Shown one piece after another: positions 1 to 7,644 of a DNA stretch of 27,961 nucleotides. The notes beneath the pieces were generated by a model. That model made no database searches, was not told the DNA's origin, and worked only from the letters and a program-made list of their open reading frames with translations. Origin of the DNA: Prevotella sp. UBA2754 (lineage in GTDB: Bacteria > Bacteroidota > Bacteroidia > Bacteroidales > Bacteroidaceae); assembly GCA_002353295.1 (NCBI GenBank), contig DEJG01000007.1, positions 1 through 27,961 on the forward strand. The letters run 5' to 3'. The position numbers and the translations under genes were made by a program. Position 1 is the stretch's first letter. Every line of letters begins with the position of its first letter.

Positions 1-208
1 TGCCACAGTCAAGAGCTTCCATGCTCTGATGACCACTATTCCTGCAGAAGCAAGAAGTATCACCATTGACGGCATATCAACAGGTATTAACAATATATCT
101 GTTAAGAATCCGATTCAGAACATCTATAACCTGAACGGTGTCCGTGTGGACAAGGTGGGCAATAAGGGTCTCTATATTATCAATGGCAAAAAGGTGATTG
201 TGAAATGA
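1..208 (+). CDS. C-terminal end of a secreted or surface protein with a sorting-like tail (5' end outside window)
   Basis: The frame is open from the window edge (first full codon at base 2) to TGA at 206-208, giving about 68 residues. The last stretch reads IYNLNGVRV...NKGLYIINGKKVIVK, the same tail seen at the ends of the proteins at 9736-12417 and 14448-16979 and in the remnant at 2904-3337. It resembles a shortened type IX secretion C-terminal signal of Bacteroidetes. The preceding VKSFHALMTTIPAEARSI aligns loosely with the FRGYF...R segment before the tail in the 14448-16979 protein, so this is probably the end of the same module (inference). The stop overlaps the start of the next gene (ATGA), which suggests translational coupling. 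The function of the missing N-terminal part cannot be judged. Confidence 0.85.
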   Translation, partial: ATVKSFHALMTTIPAEARSITIDGISTGINNISVKNPIQNIYNLNGVRVDKVGNKGLYIINGKKVIVK

Positions 209-366
209 AGAAGACATATGTAACACCTCAAATGGAAACTTTCTCTATCGAGACACAGGGCTTTCTGGCAGCGTCAGCAAATGTGGAGATTGTTTCTGGG
301 GAATTCTCAGGTGATTTCAACTCTCGTGAATTTGACATTGATGACATCGTCATGCAAATGAATTAG
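205..366 (+). CDS. 53-residue peptide, paralogue of the 17143-17346 peptide
   Basis: ATG at 205-207 overlaps the upstream stop by the ATGA arrangement, and the frame ends at TAG 364-366. The peptide starts MKKTYVTPQMETFSIETQ, continues GFLAASANVEI and ends in an acidic stretch (REFDIDDIVMQMN). The start aligns with the 67-residue peptide at 17143 (MKRKLYMTPQTEVVEMKNSQ then PLLAGS). The shared pattern is MK[KR]x(0,1)Y[VM]TPQxE, then about ten residues, then [FL]LA[AG]S, with an unrelated C-terminal part. It has no signal peptide, membrane segment or cysteine. The similarity between two otherwise unrelated loci is the main evidence that it is coding. I know such short ORFs are frequent in Prevotella-type genomes but know of no function. 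A role with the coupled surface protein is only inferred. Confidence 0.75.
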   Translation: MKKTYVTPQMETFSIETQGFLAASANVEIVSGEFSGDFNSREFDIDDIVMQMN

Positions 367-385
367 GAACTGACACCTTCTAATG

Positions 386-425
386 ACTCCGCCCAAGTTC
401 CGTGATGGTACTTGGGCGGAGTTTC
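386..425. terminator. Bidirectional intrinsic terminator
   Basis: A perfect 13-bp inverted repeat, ACTCCGCCCAAGT (386-398) and its complement (410-422), encloses an 11-nt loop and is followed by TTTCTGTT. It lies between the convergent peptide gene (ending 366) and the GH2 gene (ending 428), so it can serve both. The reverse-strand T-tract is weak. Confidence 0.8.
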
Positions 426-427
426 TG

Positions 428-2653
428 TTATCTCACATTCACCGTGAGCCGGGAGCCATTGACGGTGATGACAGCCTTACCCCGTTTTCCGGTACTGCGT
501 ATCACTGCCATGGCACGTCCCTGCCAGGTATGGTGCTGGGCGTCGAAGTAAGGATCGTTGTCCCTGACATTCGCATTACCTACACCCAACAAGGTGGCAC
601 TGCCCATCACCTTCACATCCAACGGCATCTGGGCATCCGGCACCACACGTCCCTGGGCATCCACCACCTCTATGGTAATGAATGCTAAAGACTGTCCGTC
701 AGCCTTTAGCTGTTGGCGGTCGGCAGTCAGGCGGACAGACACCGGCTCACCGGCGGTCTGTAACTCACAACGGTCGCTGCCAGCCTCAGCCCGTAAGATG
801 CCGGGCTCGTACGGTAATGTGAACACCGCCTTCATCTCACTGGTCGACTGTGTACCCACCATCTGACCGTTCAGGTACAGACGGACCTGAGGTTCCCGGC
901 TGTACACCTCCACCTCTATCGGTTTACCTTCCCATCCTTTCCATGTCCAGCGTTCCGTGGTAGGCCATGTGCTCCACATCGATGTCTTCACCTTGCCGTA
1001 ATAGCCATCCGGCTCTCGTACTGCCATATAGGTCTTCCCACCATTCCACAACAGGGAGCGGTAATAGCTGACGGGTTTACGCATTCCTGTCAAGTCGACA
1101 TCCCCGCAATAGGCTGCGTGCCAGGGGTATAGCGGACGCTCCCATCCCTCGCCAGGGACATCACCCTCATAGTAATAACGACCGATACCTGACTCACCGA
1201 TATAATCGAGACCCGTCCATACGAAATCGCCCAGGATATACGGATGCTTCTGCGACCGCTCGTAGTTCTGCCAGGCATCACGAGGGAAGCTCTCCGTCTG
1301 CATCATCACACGGGAAGGAACCCGCTGATGGTCACTTTCTGCCTTGAATATCATATAGTTATATCCCACGATGTCATGCTCTGCCGCCAACGGGTCGTAA
1401 ATATCCCAGTCAGCGTCCCATGCCGCCAGTGCCGAGGTCACCGGGCGCTTCTGGGCGTCTGTCTTCCGGATATGCTCTGCCATCTGACGGGCAGTCTTCA
1501 CCACCTCGATTTTCTTGCGTTCTATCACCTCATTGCCAATGCTCCAGCAGAAGATGCTGGGATGCAGGCGGTCACGCAGCACCATGGCATCGAGGTCACG
1601 CTGCCACCACTGGTCTATCAACGTGTGATAGTCGTAGTCATTCTTCTTCTCCCTCCAACCGTCGAAAGCCTCGTCAATCACCAGCAGTCCCAGTTCATCA
1701 CAAGCCTTCAGGAAGGTTTCCGAAGGAGGGTTGTGCGAGGTACGCACGGCATTAAACCCTGCTTCCTTCATCAGCTTCGCCTTCCTGTATTCTGCGTCAT
1801 CATAGGCGGCAGCACCCAGTATTCCATTGTCGTGGTGCAGACAGGCTCCGTTCAGTTTGACACACTTGCCATTGAGCAGCAACCCCCGCCGCGCATCGTA
1901 GTCAATGGTACGGATACCATAGGTGACGGGGACACGGTCAACACCCTCCACCTCCAATTCCGTATGATAGAGATAAGGATCCTCCGGTGACCATAGACGG
2001 GGATTCTCCACCGTTATCGTACGCTGTATCGGATAGGATGTCCCATCCTCACGGACGACGCTGGCACTCAGCTCCACATGATGGACATCCGGGAAACGCA
2101 CCTGTATGCTCCAGTCGTCTATATAGGTCTTGCCGGTGGTGACAAGCCACACGTTCCGATAGATACCCGACCCGGAGTACCACCGGCTGTTTTTCTGCTT
2201 CGAGTTATCGACGCTCACCACGACTTCATTCTGTCCTATATTAATATAAGGTGTAACGTCCACCCAGAACGACGAGTAGCCATAAGGCCATCCCCCCGCC
2301 TCGTGACCGTTCACATAGACGCGTGAATTCATATAGACCCCCTCGAAATAGAGTCGCACCTTCTTGCCTGCATACTCCTTTCCGAGTGTCAGCACACGGC
2401 GGTACCACCCCTTACCCGTAGGCAGGTAGCCCCCGTCGTTGCCCGAAGATGCCTTTGCGTCGAAGTCGTGCAGGATACTCCAGTCATGCGGCAGCGTCAC
2501 CGCTTTACTCTTCGTAAAGTTACTGTCGTTCTCCACAAACCACCATCCGTCATTTAACAGTTGTTTCCGTTGAATAGTTGATGCAGCTTGTGCTGTCATG
2601 ATGCTCGACAGCAGCACCGCCACCGTCATAGCCTTTCTGATTTGCATCATCAT
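428..2653 (-). CDS. GH2 family glycoside hydrolase (beta-galactosidase-like), secreted
   Basis: This 741-residue protein begins with a signal peptide (MMMQIRKAMTVAVLLSSIMTAQA). Domains in order: a jelly-roll sugar-binding domain (about 30-172), a short Ig-like domain (about 175-250), a TIM barrel (about 255-560), and C-terminal domains of the DUF4982 and GH2-C5 type (about 605-741). Family signatures are present: RTSHNPPS near 304, the acid/base in SIGNE (E375), and the likely nucleophile in MQTESFPRDAW (E454), followed by LGDFVWTGLDYIGE. Members in Bacteroidales periplasm cleave terminal beta-linked galactose or related sugars; the exact substrate cannot be read. The Ig-like domain looks about 20-30 residues shorter than usual, which may be natural. 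GC content appears higher than in its neighbours (by eye). The gene stands alone, ends at a shared terminator, and reads away from the C10/GH3 genes. Confidence 0.92.
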   Translation of the reverse strand: MMMQIRKAMTVAVLLSSIMTAQAASTIQRKQLLNDGWWFVENDSNFTKSKAVTLPHDWSILHDFDAKASSGNDGGYLPTGKGWYRRVLTLGKEYAGKKVRLYFEGVYMNSRVYVNGHEAGGWPYGYSSFWVDVTPYINIGQNEVVVSVDNSKQKNSRWYSGSGIYRNVWLVTTGKTYIDDWSIQVRFPDVHHVELSASVVREDGTSYPIQRTITVENPRLWSPEDPYLYHTELEVEGVDRVPVTYGIRTIDYDARRGLLLNGKCVKLNGACLHHDNGILGAAAYDDAEYRKAKLMKEAGFNAVRTSHNPPSETFLKACDELGLLVIDEAFDGWREKKNDYDYHTLIDQWWQRDLDAMVLRDRLHPSIFCWSIGNEVIERKKIEVVKTARQMAEHIRKTDAQKRPVTSALAAWDADWDIYDPLAAEHDIVGYNYMIFKAESDHQRVPSRVMMQTESFPRDAWQNYERSQKHPYILGDFVWTGLDYIGESGIGRYYYEGDVPGEGWERPLYPWHAAYCGDVDLTGMRKPVSYYRSLLWNGGKTYMAVREPDGYYGKVKTSMWSTWPTTERWTWKGWEGKPIEVEVYSREPQVRLYLNGQMVGTQSTSEMKAVFTLPYEPGILRAEAGSDRCELQTAGEPVSVRLTADRQQLKADGQSLAFITIEVVDAQGRVVPDAQMPLDVKVMGSATLLGVGNANVRDNDPYFDAQHHTWQGRAMAVIRSTGKRGKAVITVNGSRLTVNVR

Positions 2654-2681
2654 AAGTCTTGTATATTATTAGTTGATGGTG

Positions 2682-2689
2682 CAAATTTA
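2682..2689 (-). promoter_or_regulatory. -7 element of the GH2 promoter
   Basis: On the minus strand this reads TAAATTTG, fitting the Bacteroidetes -7 consensus TAnnTTTG, about 30 bp before the GH2 start. No TTTG is found 19-21 bp upstream, so expression may depend on an activator, possibly at the element at 2715-2777. Confidence 0.55.
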
Positions 2690-2714
2690 CGAATTATTGT
2701 TATCATTTTTGTTT

Positions 2715-2777
2715 CAATGTACGATTTTTTTAGTTTTTGTATCAAATGTTATACTATTTAAGTAGAGTTTCCTGTAT
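2715..2777 (+). promoter_or_regulatory. Copy A of a shared bipartite regulatory element
   Basis: It consists of CAATGTACG (2715-2723), AGTTTTTGTATCAA (2732-2745), a 22-bp spacer, and TTTCCTGTAT (2768-2777). The second copy at 5856-5919, in front of GH32, has CCATGAACG, the identical 14-mer, a 22-bp spacer of different sequence, and the identical 10-mer. Equal spacing with a diverged spacer suggests two contacts of one regulator. In the GH32 copy the last block runs into the -7 box TATCTTTG; here the same position reads TATGAAAG, so this copy is not itself a normal promoter in the plus direction. Confidence 0.65.
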
Positions 2778-2828
2778 GAAAGACGGTAGTAGAAGTGAAT
2801 GATGAGCGTTTAGTAATAATTAATAGTA

Positions 2829-2858
2829 GGTAATTACCAACAGAGTTTGGTGATTACC
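2829..2858. repeat. Imperfect 12-bp inverted repeat over a -33 box
   Basis: GGTAATTACCAA (2829-2840) and TTGGTGATTACC (2847-2858) pair with one G-T type mismatch around a 6-nt loop. The right arm contains the -33 TTTG of the following promoter, so it could be an operator. As it is followed by a T-rich stretch it could instead be a terminator left from a lost gene. Confidence 0.6.
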
Positions 2859-2877
2859 TTTTTATTTTATATCTTTG
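2846..2877 (+). promoter_or_regulatory. Promoter of the C10 remnant and GH3 gene
   Basis: TTTG (2846-2849), a 20-bp spacer and TATCTTTG (2870-2877) match the Bacteroidetes consensus closely. It lies 26 bp before the ATG at 2904. As only 11 bp separate the remnant from the GH3 gene, it is probably also the GH3 promoter. Confidence 0.75.
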
Positions 2878-2903
2878 CACACAGCAAACCAACAAATTCA
2901 TAT

Positions 2904-3337
2904 ATGAAGAAGTATTTACTCACCACATTAACCTTTTTGGCTACCATAACTGCAACAGCACAAAGACGTGCTTTAGGACCGGAAATTAAGCCCCTGCTGA
3001 ATTGTTTATGGGATCAGGGAGCTCCGTACTATTTCCAGACGCCCAAGACCAAAGACAGCGAAAACAAGCAAGTTTTCACCCTTACCGGTTGTCCCGCCAC
3101 AGCATTGGCACAGGTGGCTTTCACAATACAGTATCCCAAATCTATTGGTGCCTTAAAAGGTTATACATCGAAAGACACCAATGTGCCTGTCAGCGACCTG
3201 CCATTGAGCGTCCTTCAGCCCCACGCCTTCCTAACACTTCAGTCTATTACACCCTCGACGGAAAGCGCGTCAACGGGACACCTACGAAAAAAGGAATCTA
3301 CATTGTCAACGGACAAAAGATTATTGTAAATAAATAG
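2904..3337 (+). pseudogene. Decayed C10 (streptopain-like) cysteine peptidase
   Basis: From ATG 2904 the frame encodes a signal peptide (MKKYLLTTLTFLATITATAQ) and then the start of a C10 peptidase: LLNCLWDQGAPY near residue 31 and TGCPATALAQV near 61, where C63 fits the catalytic cysteine, followed by the YPKSIGALKGYT region. After about 3207 the similarity stops. The end of such a protein reappears in another frame (codons at positions 2 modulo 3): SVYYTLDGKRVNG...KKGIYIVNGQKIIV, ending at TAG 3335-3337. The catalytic histidine and most of the fold are missing, so this is best explained by an internal deletion with a frame change. The propeptide normally present before the mature enzyme is also absent. 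In the N-terminal frame translation would stop at about 3329. A later ATG start (2904, not 2847) is chosen because it gives the signal peptide and lies downstream of the promoter. Confidence 0.75.
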
Positions 3338-3348
3338 AAAGATAAATC

Positions 3349-5832
3349 ATGAAGAAAAGACTAACGACCCTCATGCTGATGGTTTGTGCTACACTGTCGA
3401 GCTGGGCACAGACGAATGTGAAGCCCGCTATTCCACGCGATGCAGCGCTGGAGGCGAAGATTGAGAAAACATTGGCAAAGATGACGCTCGACGAGAAAAT
3501 TGGCCAGATGCTTGAGTTGAATCTTGATGTGATGGGCAACATGAAGGCAGTGAATGCCAAGGTTGACCGTGAGAAGGTACGCTCAGTCATGCAGCAGTAC
3601 GGTGCTCCCAAGGAGCAACTGGAAACAATGCTGAAAATGACCGACGAACAGATTATAGAACGCTTAGGCAACTATCCTGTTGATATTTATACGGGCGATA
3701 CCAAAAGAGTTTGGAAATTGAATGAGCATAGACTCGACACCCTCATTTCAAAATGGAAAGTGGGTTCTATTCTGAATGCTCCAGGTACACGTGCCCCATC
3801 CGTGGCCCAGTGGCAGGAATGGATTGGACTGATTCAGAAGAAGTCGATGCAATATATCGGCATTCCCGATATTTACGGTTTGGATCATAACCACGGGGTT
3901 ACCTATACTCAGGGGGGCACGCTCTTCCCCCAGCCTATCAATCTAGGTGCTTCGTTTAACACCGAACTGGCACGCACTGGTGCCGAGATTACAGCCTACG
4001 AGAGTCGGGCTGCTAACTGTCCATGGGTGTACAACCCCGTTGTCGACTTGAGTCGTGACCCACGTTGGCCACGCGTATGGGAAAGTTTCGGTGAGGATGC
4101 TATCGTAAACTCGAAAATGGTGGTTGCTGAAATCAAAGGTTATCAAGGCAACGACAACAATCACATCGATCAGTATCATGTGGCTACGAGCACTAAGCAT
4201 TACTTTGCCTATGGTGCTCCCTGGACGGGTAAGGACCGCACGCCTGCCTATCTGCCTATTCAAATACTTCGTGAGAAATACTTCGAGCCTTTCAAACAGG
4301 CTGCTCTCGCTGGTACACTAACCATGATGGTCAACTCTGCCAGCATCAATGGTGTTCCCGTGCATGCCAGCTATGAATATCTTACCAAGTGGCTCAAAGA
4401 AGACCTGCAATGGGATGGTATGCTCGTAACCGACTGGGCTGACATCAATAACCTCTACACGCGTGAACATGTGGCTAAAGACAAGAAGGATGCCATTCGC
4501 ATTGCTATCAATGCGGGCATTGACATGTCGATGGATCCCTATAGTGTGGAGTTCTGCGTGCTGCTGAAAGAACTCGTCAACGAGGGCAAGGTTCCCATGA
4601 GTCGCATCGACGATGCCGTGCGCCGTATCTTGCGTGTAAAATATCGCCTCAACCTTTTCGACCAGCCTAATACGGGTGGTAAGGGCTACGAGAAATTCGG
4701 TTCTGCCGAGTTTGCACAGAAGTCGTTACAGGCTGCTGAGGAGAGCGAAGTGCTCCTGAAGAACGAGAACAGCATTCTGCCACTGGCCAAAGGTAAAAAG
4801 ATTCTCTTGACTGGTCCAAATGCCAATCAGATGCGCTGTCTACATGGTGGTTGGAGTTATACCTGGCAAGGCAACAAGGCTGAAGACCTCTCCGAGAAAT
4901 ATAACACCATCTACGAGGCATTGTGTAATAAATATGGCCAGGAGAACATCATCCTGGAACAGGGTGTGACCTACAACGAGGACGGTGCTTACTATGACGA
5001 AAATGAACCTCAGATTGAAAAGGCTGTCAACGCTGCTGCCAATGCTGACATCATCATTGCTGCTATCGGTGAGAACAGCTATACCGAAACACCAGGCAAC
5101 TTGACCGACTTATGGCTCTCTGAGAACCAGCGTAACTTGGTAAAAGCGCTAGCTAAAACAGGGAAGCCCATTATTTTAGTACTCAACGAGGGACGTCCTC
5201 GACTCATTGCCGACATTGAGCCCTTGGCAAAGGCTGTAGTGAATATTCTTATTCCCGGAAACTACGGGGGCGATGCCCTGGCCAACCTACTGGCTGGTGA
5301 CACCAATTTCTCGGCCAAGATGCCCTACACCTATCCGCGTGAAATCAATTCACTGAACACTTACGATTACAAGGTGTCAGAAGAAGTCGGCACGATGTCT
5401 GGTGCTTATAATTACGATGCCAAGGTATCGCTGCAGTGGCCCTTCGGCTATGGTTTGAGTTATACCACCTATGACTATTCTAACCTGAAGGTCGACAAAC
5501 ACCAGTTTACAGCCGATGACATTCTGACTATTCATGTAGATGTGAAGAATACAGGCAGTCGCGCTGGTAAGGAGGCCGTACTACTCTATTCCAGTGATCT
5601 CGTGGCTTCTATCGTTCCTGACAATAAGCGTCTGCGCGACTTCACCAAGATTACCCTCCTACCTGGTGAGACCAAGACGGTCACCTTCCGTTTACCTGCC
5701 AAGAACCTGGCTTTCGTAGGTGCTGATGGTCGATGGACGCTCGAGGAGGGCGATTTTATCCTGAAGATTGGCAACCAGACAATCGGTACTGCATGCACGC
5801 AAACGAAAGTCTGGGACGAACCAAATATCTGA
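3349..5832 (+). CDS. GH3 family beta-glucosidase, secreted (bglX-like)
   Basis: The 827-residue protein has a signal peptide (MKKRLTTLMLMVCATLSSWAQ). The N-terminal TIM barrel (about 35-430) carries TLDEKIGQ, SRDPRWPRVWESFGED, the KHY motif (K283-H284) and GMLVTDW with D362 as the expected nucleophile. The alpha/beta sandwich (about 460-690) holds LLKNENSILPL and IIAAIGENSYTE, and the C-terminal part (about 730-820) is a fibronectin type III-like domain (NTGSRAGKEAVLLY...PGETKTVTF). Length and order fit periplasmic GH3 exo-beta-glucosidases, which release glucose from beta-glucans or oligosaccharides. The gene begins 11 bp after the C10 remnant and is probably transcribed from the promoter at 2846. 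There is no clear terminator before the GH32 promoter. The substrate (glucoside or xyloside) cannot be fixed from sequence alone. Confidence 0.95.
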   Translation: MKKRLTTLMLMVCATLSSWAQTNVKPAIPRDAALEAKIEKTLAKMTLDEKIGQMLELNLDVMGNMKAVNAKVDREKVRSVMQQYGAPKEQLETMLKMTDEQIIERLGNYPVDIYTGDTKRVWKLNEHRLDTLISKWKVGSILNAPGTRAPSVAQWQEWIGLIQKKSMQYIGIPDIYGLDHNHGVTYTQGGTLFPQPINLGASFNTELARTGAEITAYESRAANCPWVYNPVVDLSRDPRWPRVWESFGEDAIVNSKMVVAEIKGYQGNDNNHIDQYHVATSTKHYFAYGAPWTGKDRTPAYLPIQILREKYFEPFKQAALAGTLTMMVNSASINGVPVHASYEYLTKWLKEDLQWDGMLVTDWADINNLYTREHVAKDKKDAIRIAINAGIDMSMDPYSVEFCVLLKELVNEGKVPMSRIDDAVRRILRVKYRLNLFDQPNTGGKGYEKFGSAEFAQKSLQAAEESEVLLKNENSILPLAKGKKILLTGPNANQMRCLHGGWSYTWQGNKAEDLSEKYNTIYEALCNKYGQENIILEQGVTYNEDGAYYDENEPQIEKAVNAAANADIIIAAIGENSYTETPGNLTDLWLSENQRNLVKALAKTGKPIILVLNEGRPRLIADIEPLAKAVVNILIPGNYGGDALANLLAGDTNFSAKMPYTYPREINSLNTYDYKVSEEVGTMSGAYNYDAKVSLQWPFGYGLSYTTYDYSNLKVDKHQFTADDILTIHVDVKNTGSRAGKEAVLLYSSDLVASIVPDNKRLRDFTKITLLPGETKTVTFRLPAKNLAFVGADGRWTLEEGDFILKIGNQTIGTACTQTKVWDEPNI

Positions 5833-5855
5833 TTCATTCGATAAGATTTTTGTTA

Positions 5856-5924
5856 CCATGAACGTTTTTTGCTAGTTTTTGTATCAATTATTACATGATA
5901 AAAAAGGTATTTCCTGTATCTTTG
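5856..5924 (+). promoter_or_regulatory. GH32 operon promoter with copy B of the bipartite element
   Basis: CCATGAACG (5856-5864), AGTTTTTGTATCAA (5874-5887), a 22-bp spacer, and TTTCCTGTAT (5910-5919) repeat the element at 2715-2777. The last block runs directly into the -7 box TATCTTTG (5917-5924). No TTTG lies 19-21 bp upstream of the -7 box, as expected for an activator-dependent promoter. Fructan operons in Bacteroides are switched on by hybrid two-component sensors that bind fructose; that this element is such a site is inference. Confidence 0.65.
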
Positions 5925-5960
5925 CAGCAAAATAATTGATAACTAAAAGCAAAAACAGAC

Positions 5961-7640
5961 ATGAAGAATTTGGTAATGACAATGATGATGGCTCTGCTGA
6001 CTGCAATATCTGTTTCAGCTCAGCAGAAGCCATCGGTATTGGGCAAGAGCCATGCGCTACAGCGTGTGGAAGTAAAGAAGCACTATCTGCTGCTACCTGT
6101 TCAGGAGCGGGAGGACAATGCCACGATCAAAGTACTGGTTAACAACCAACAAGTTCAGAAACTAAACATCCGGTTGGCTGTCGACAAGGTGGACTATTAC
6201 GTACCCCTCGACATTCAACGTTTCGGTTCGGCCGACCTGGCATTGGACATTTGGTTCCATGGCGACCGCAGATTTACAGGAGCCATGAAAGACTTTCTCT
6301 GTTGGAAGGAGATGAAGCAGAGTGATACTTTCGACACCACTAACCGCGAAAAGTTTAGACCGACATATCACCACACACCGGTGTATGGATGGATGAACGA
6401 CCCGAACGGTATGTTCTATAAGGACGGAGTATTCCACTTGTTCTACCAGTGGAACCCCTACGGTTCGATGTGGGAGAACATGACATGGGGTCACTCTACA
6501 TCGAAGGACCTGATACACTGGGAGGCTCAGCCAACGGCCATCGAGCCTGATGCACTGGGCGACATCTTCAGCGGTTCATGCGTGGTGGATAAGAACAACC
6601 AAGTGGTGGCTTTCTACACATCGGCTGGTGAGAAGAGTCAGATGCAGTCGATGGCTATCTCGAAAGACAATGGCAAGACATTTGAGAAATATGCGGGTAA
6701 CCCTGTGCTGGTGAGCAAGGAGGAGGATTTTCGTGATCCGAAAGTAATGTGGAACGACGACGTGAAGCGATGGATCATGGTACTGGCTGTAGGTCAGGAG
6801 ATGCATTTCTACTCATCGACTGACTTGAAGGAATGGACTTACGAGAGTGCTTTCGGCAAGAACTACGGCTGCCACGACGGTGTGTGGGAGTGTCCGGACT
6901 TGATGAAACTGAACGTGCGTGGCACGGGCAAGCAGAAATGGATGTTGGTGTGCAACATCAACCCTGGTGGACCTTTCGGCGGTTCGGCTACGCAATACTT
7001 CATCGGCGACTTCGACGGAAAGAAATTTACCTGCGAACATAAGGACACACGTTGGATGGACTACGGCAAGGACCACTATGCCACCGTTACTTTCGACAAT
7101 GCCCCTGAGGGACGAAAGATTGCCCTGGCATGGATGTCGAATTGGCAGTATGCCAACCAGGTACCCACCAAGCAGTTCCGTTCTGCCAACTCTATTCCTC
7201 GCGACTTAGACCTTTTTGAATATAATGGGCAGACCTACTGTGGTGTCACCCCCTCGAAAGAGATGCTCGCCATGCGTGGTAAAACAGACAAAAAACTGCC
7301 TCAGACGGGCGAACTGGTCATAGACGTAAAGGGTTCCACCGAAATCACCCTTTCCAATTCATTGGGCGAACAGGTAGTGATGCAGTATGACGCAGTAAAA
7401 AATACCTTCTCGATGGACCGTACACGCAGCTACGCCAGCTTCAGCGAGGCCTTCCCCTGCAAAACCGAGGCACCTACCTACGGTGCTGTCAAGCAGTTAC
7501 GCATCTTCCTCGACAAATGTTCTATCGAAGTATTCGATGCTGAGGGGCGTATGGCTATGACCAACCTGGTATTCCCTAATGAGCCATACTCGCAAATCAA
7601 AGTAACCAATCAAGCAAAAGTAACTATTTATCCTTTCTAA
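5961..7640 (+). CDS. GH32 fructanase (levanase/inulinase/invertase type), secreted
   Basis: The 559-residue protein starts with a signal peptide (MKNLVMTMMMALLTAISVSAQ). Residues about 25-125 form the N-terminal beta domain seen in Bacteroides fructanases (DUF4980-like). The five-bladed propeller follows with all three acidic motifs: WMNDPNG (nucleophile D147), FRDPKV (D259) and WECPDL (acid/base E310). A beta-sandwich ends the protein (about 430-559), with the conserved LRIFLDKCSIEVF. It cleaves fructose from levan, inulin or sucrose in the periplasm; linkage and endo/exo mode cannot be read. It is the first gene of an operon with a sugar permease 4 bp downstream and a fructokinase, the arrangement of the B. 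thetaiotaomicron fructan locus. The signal peptide carries no lipobox, so it is probably soluble. Confidence 0.95.
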   Translation: MKNLVMTMMMALLTAISVSAQQKPSVLGKSHALQRVEVKKHYLLLPVQEREDNATIKVLVNNQQVQKLNIRLAVDKVDYYVPLDIQRFGSADLALDIWFHGDRRFTGAMKDFLCWKEMKQSDTFDTTNREKFRPTYHHTPVYGWMNDPNGMFYKDGVFHLFYQWNPYGSMWENMTWGHSTSKDLIHWEAQPTAIEPDALGDIFSGSCVVDKNNQVVAFYTSAGEKSQMQSMAISKDNGKTFEKYAGNPVLVSKEEDFRDPKVMWNDDVKRWIMVLAVGQEMHFYSSTDLKEWTYESAFGKNYGCHDGVWECPDLMKLNVRGTGKQKWMLVCNINPGGPFGGSATQYFIGDFDGKKFTCEHKDTRWMDYGKDHYATVTFDNAPEGRKIALAWMSNWQYANQVPTKQFRSANSIPRDLDLFEYNGQTYCGVTPSKEMLAMRGKTDKKLPQTGELVIDVKGSTEITLSNSLGEQVVMQYDAVKNTFSMDRTRSYASFSEAFPCKTEAPTYGAVKQLRIFLDKCSIEVFDAEGRMAMTNLVFPNEPYSQIKVTNQAKVTIYPF

Positions 7641-7644
7641 TAAG

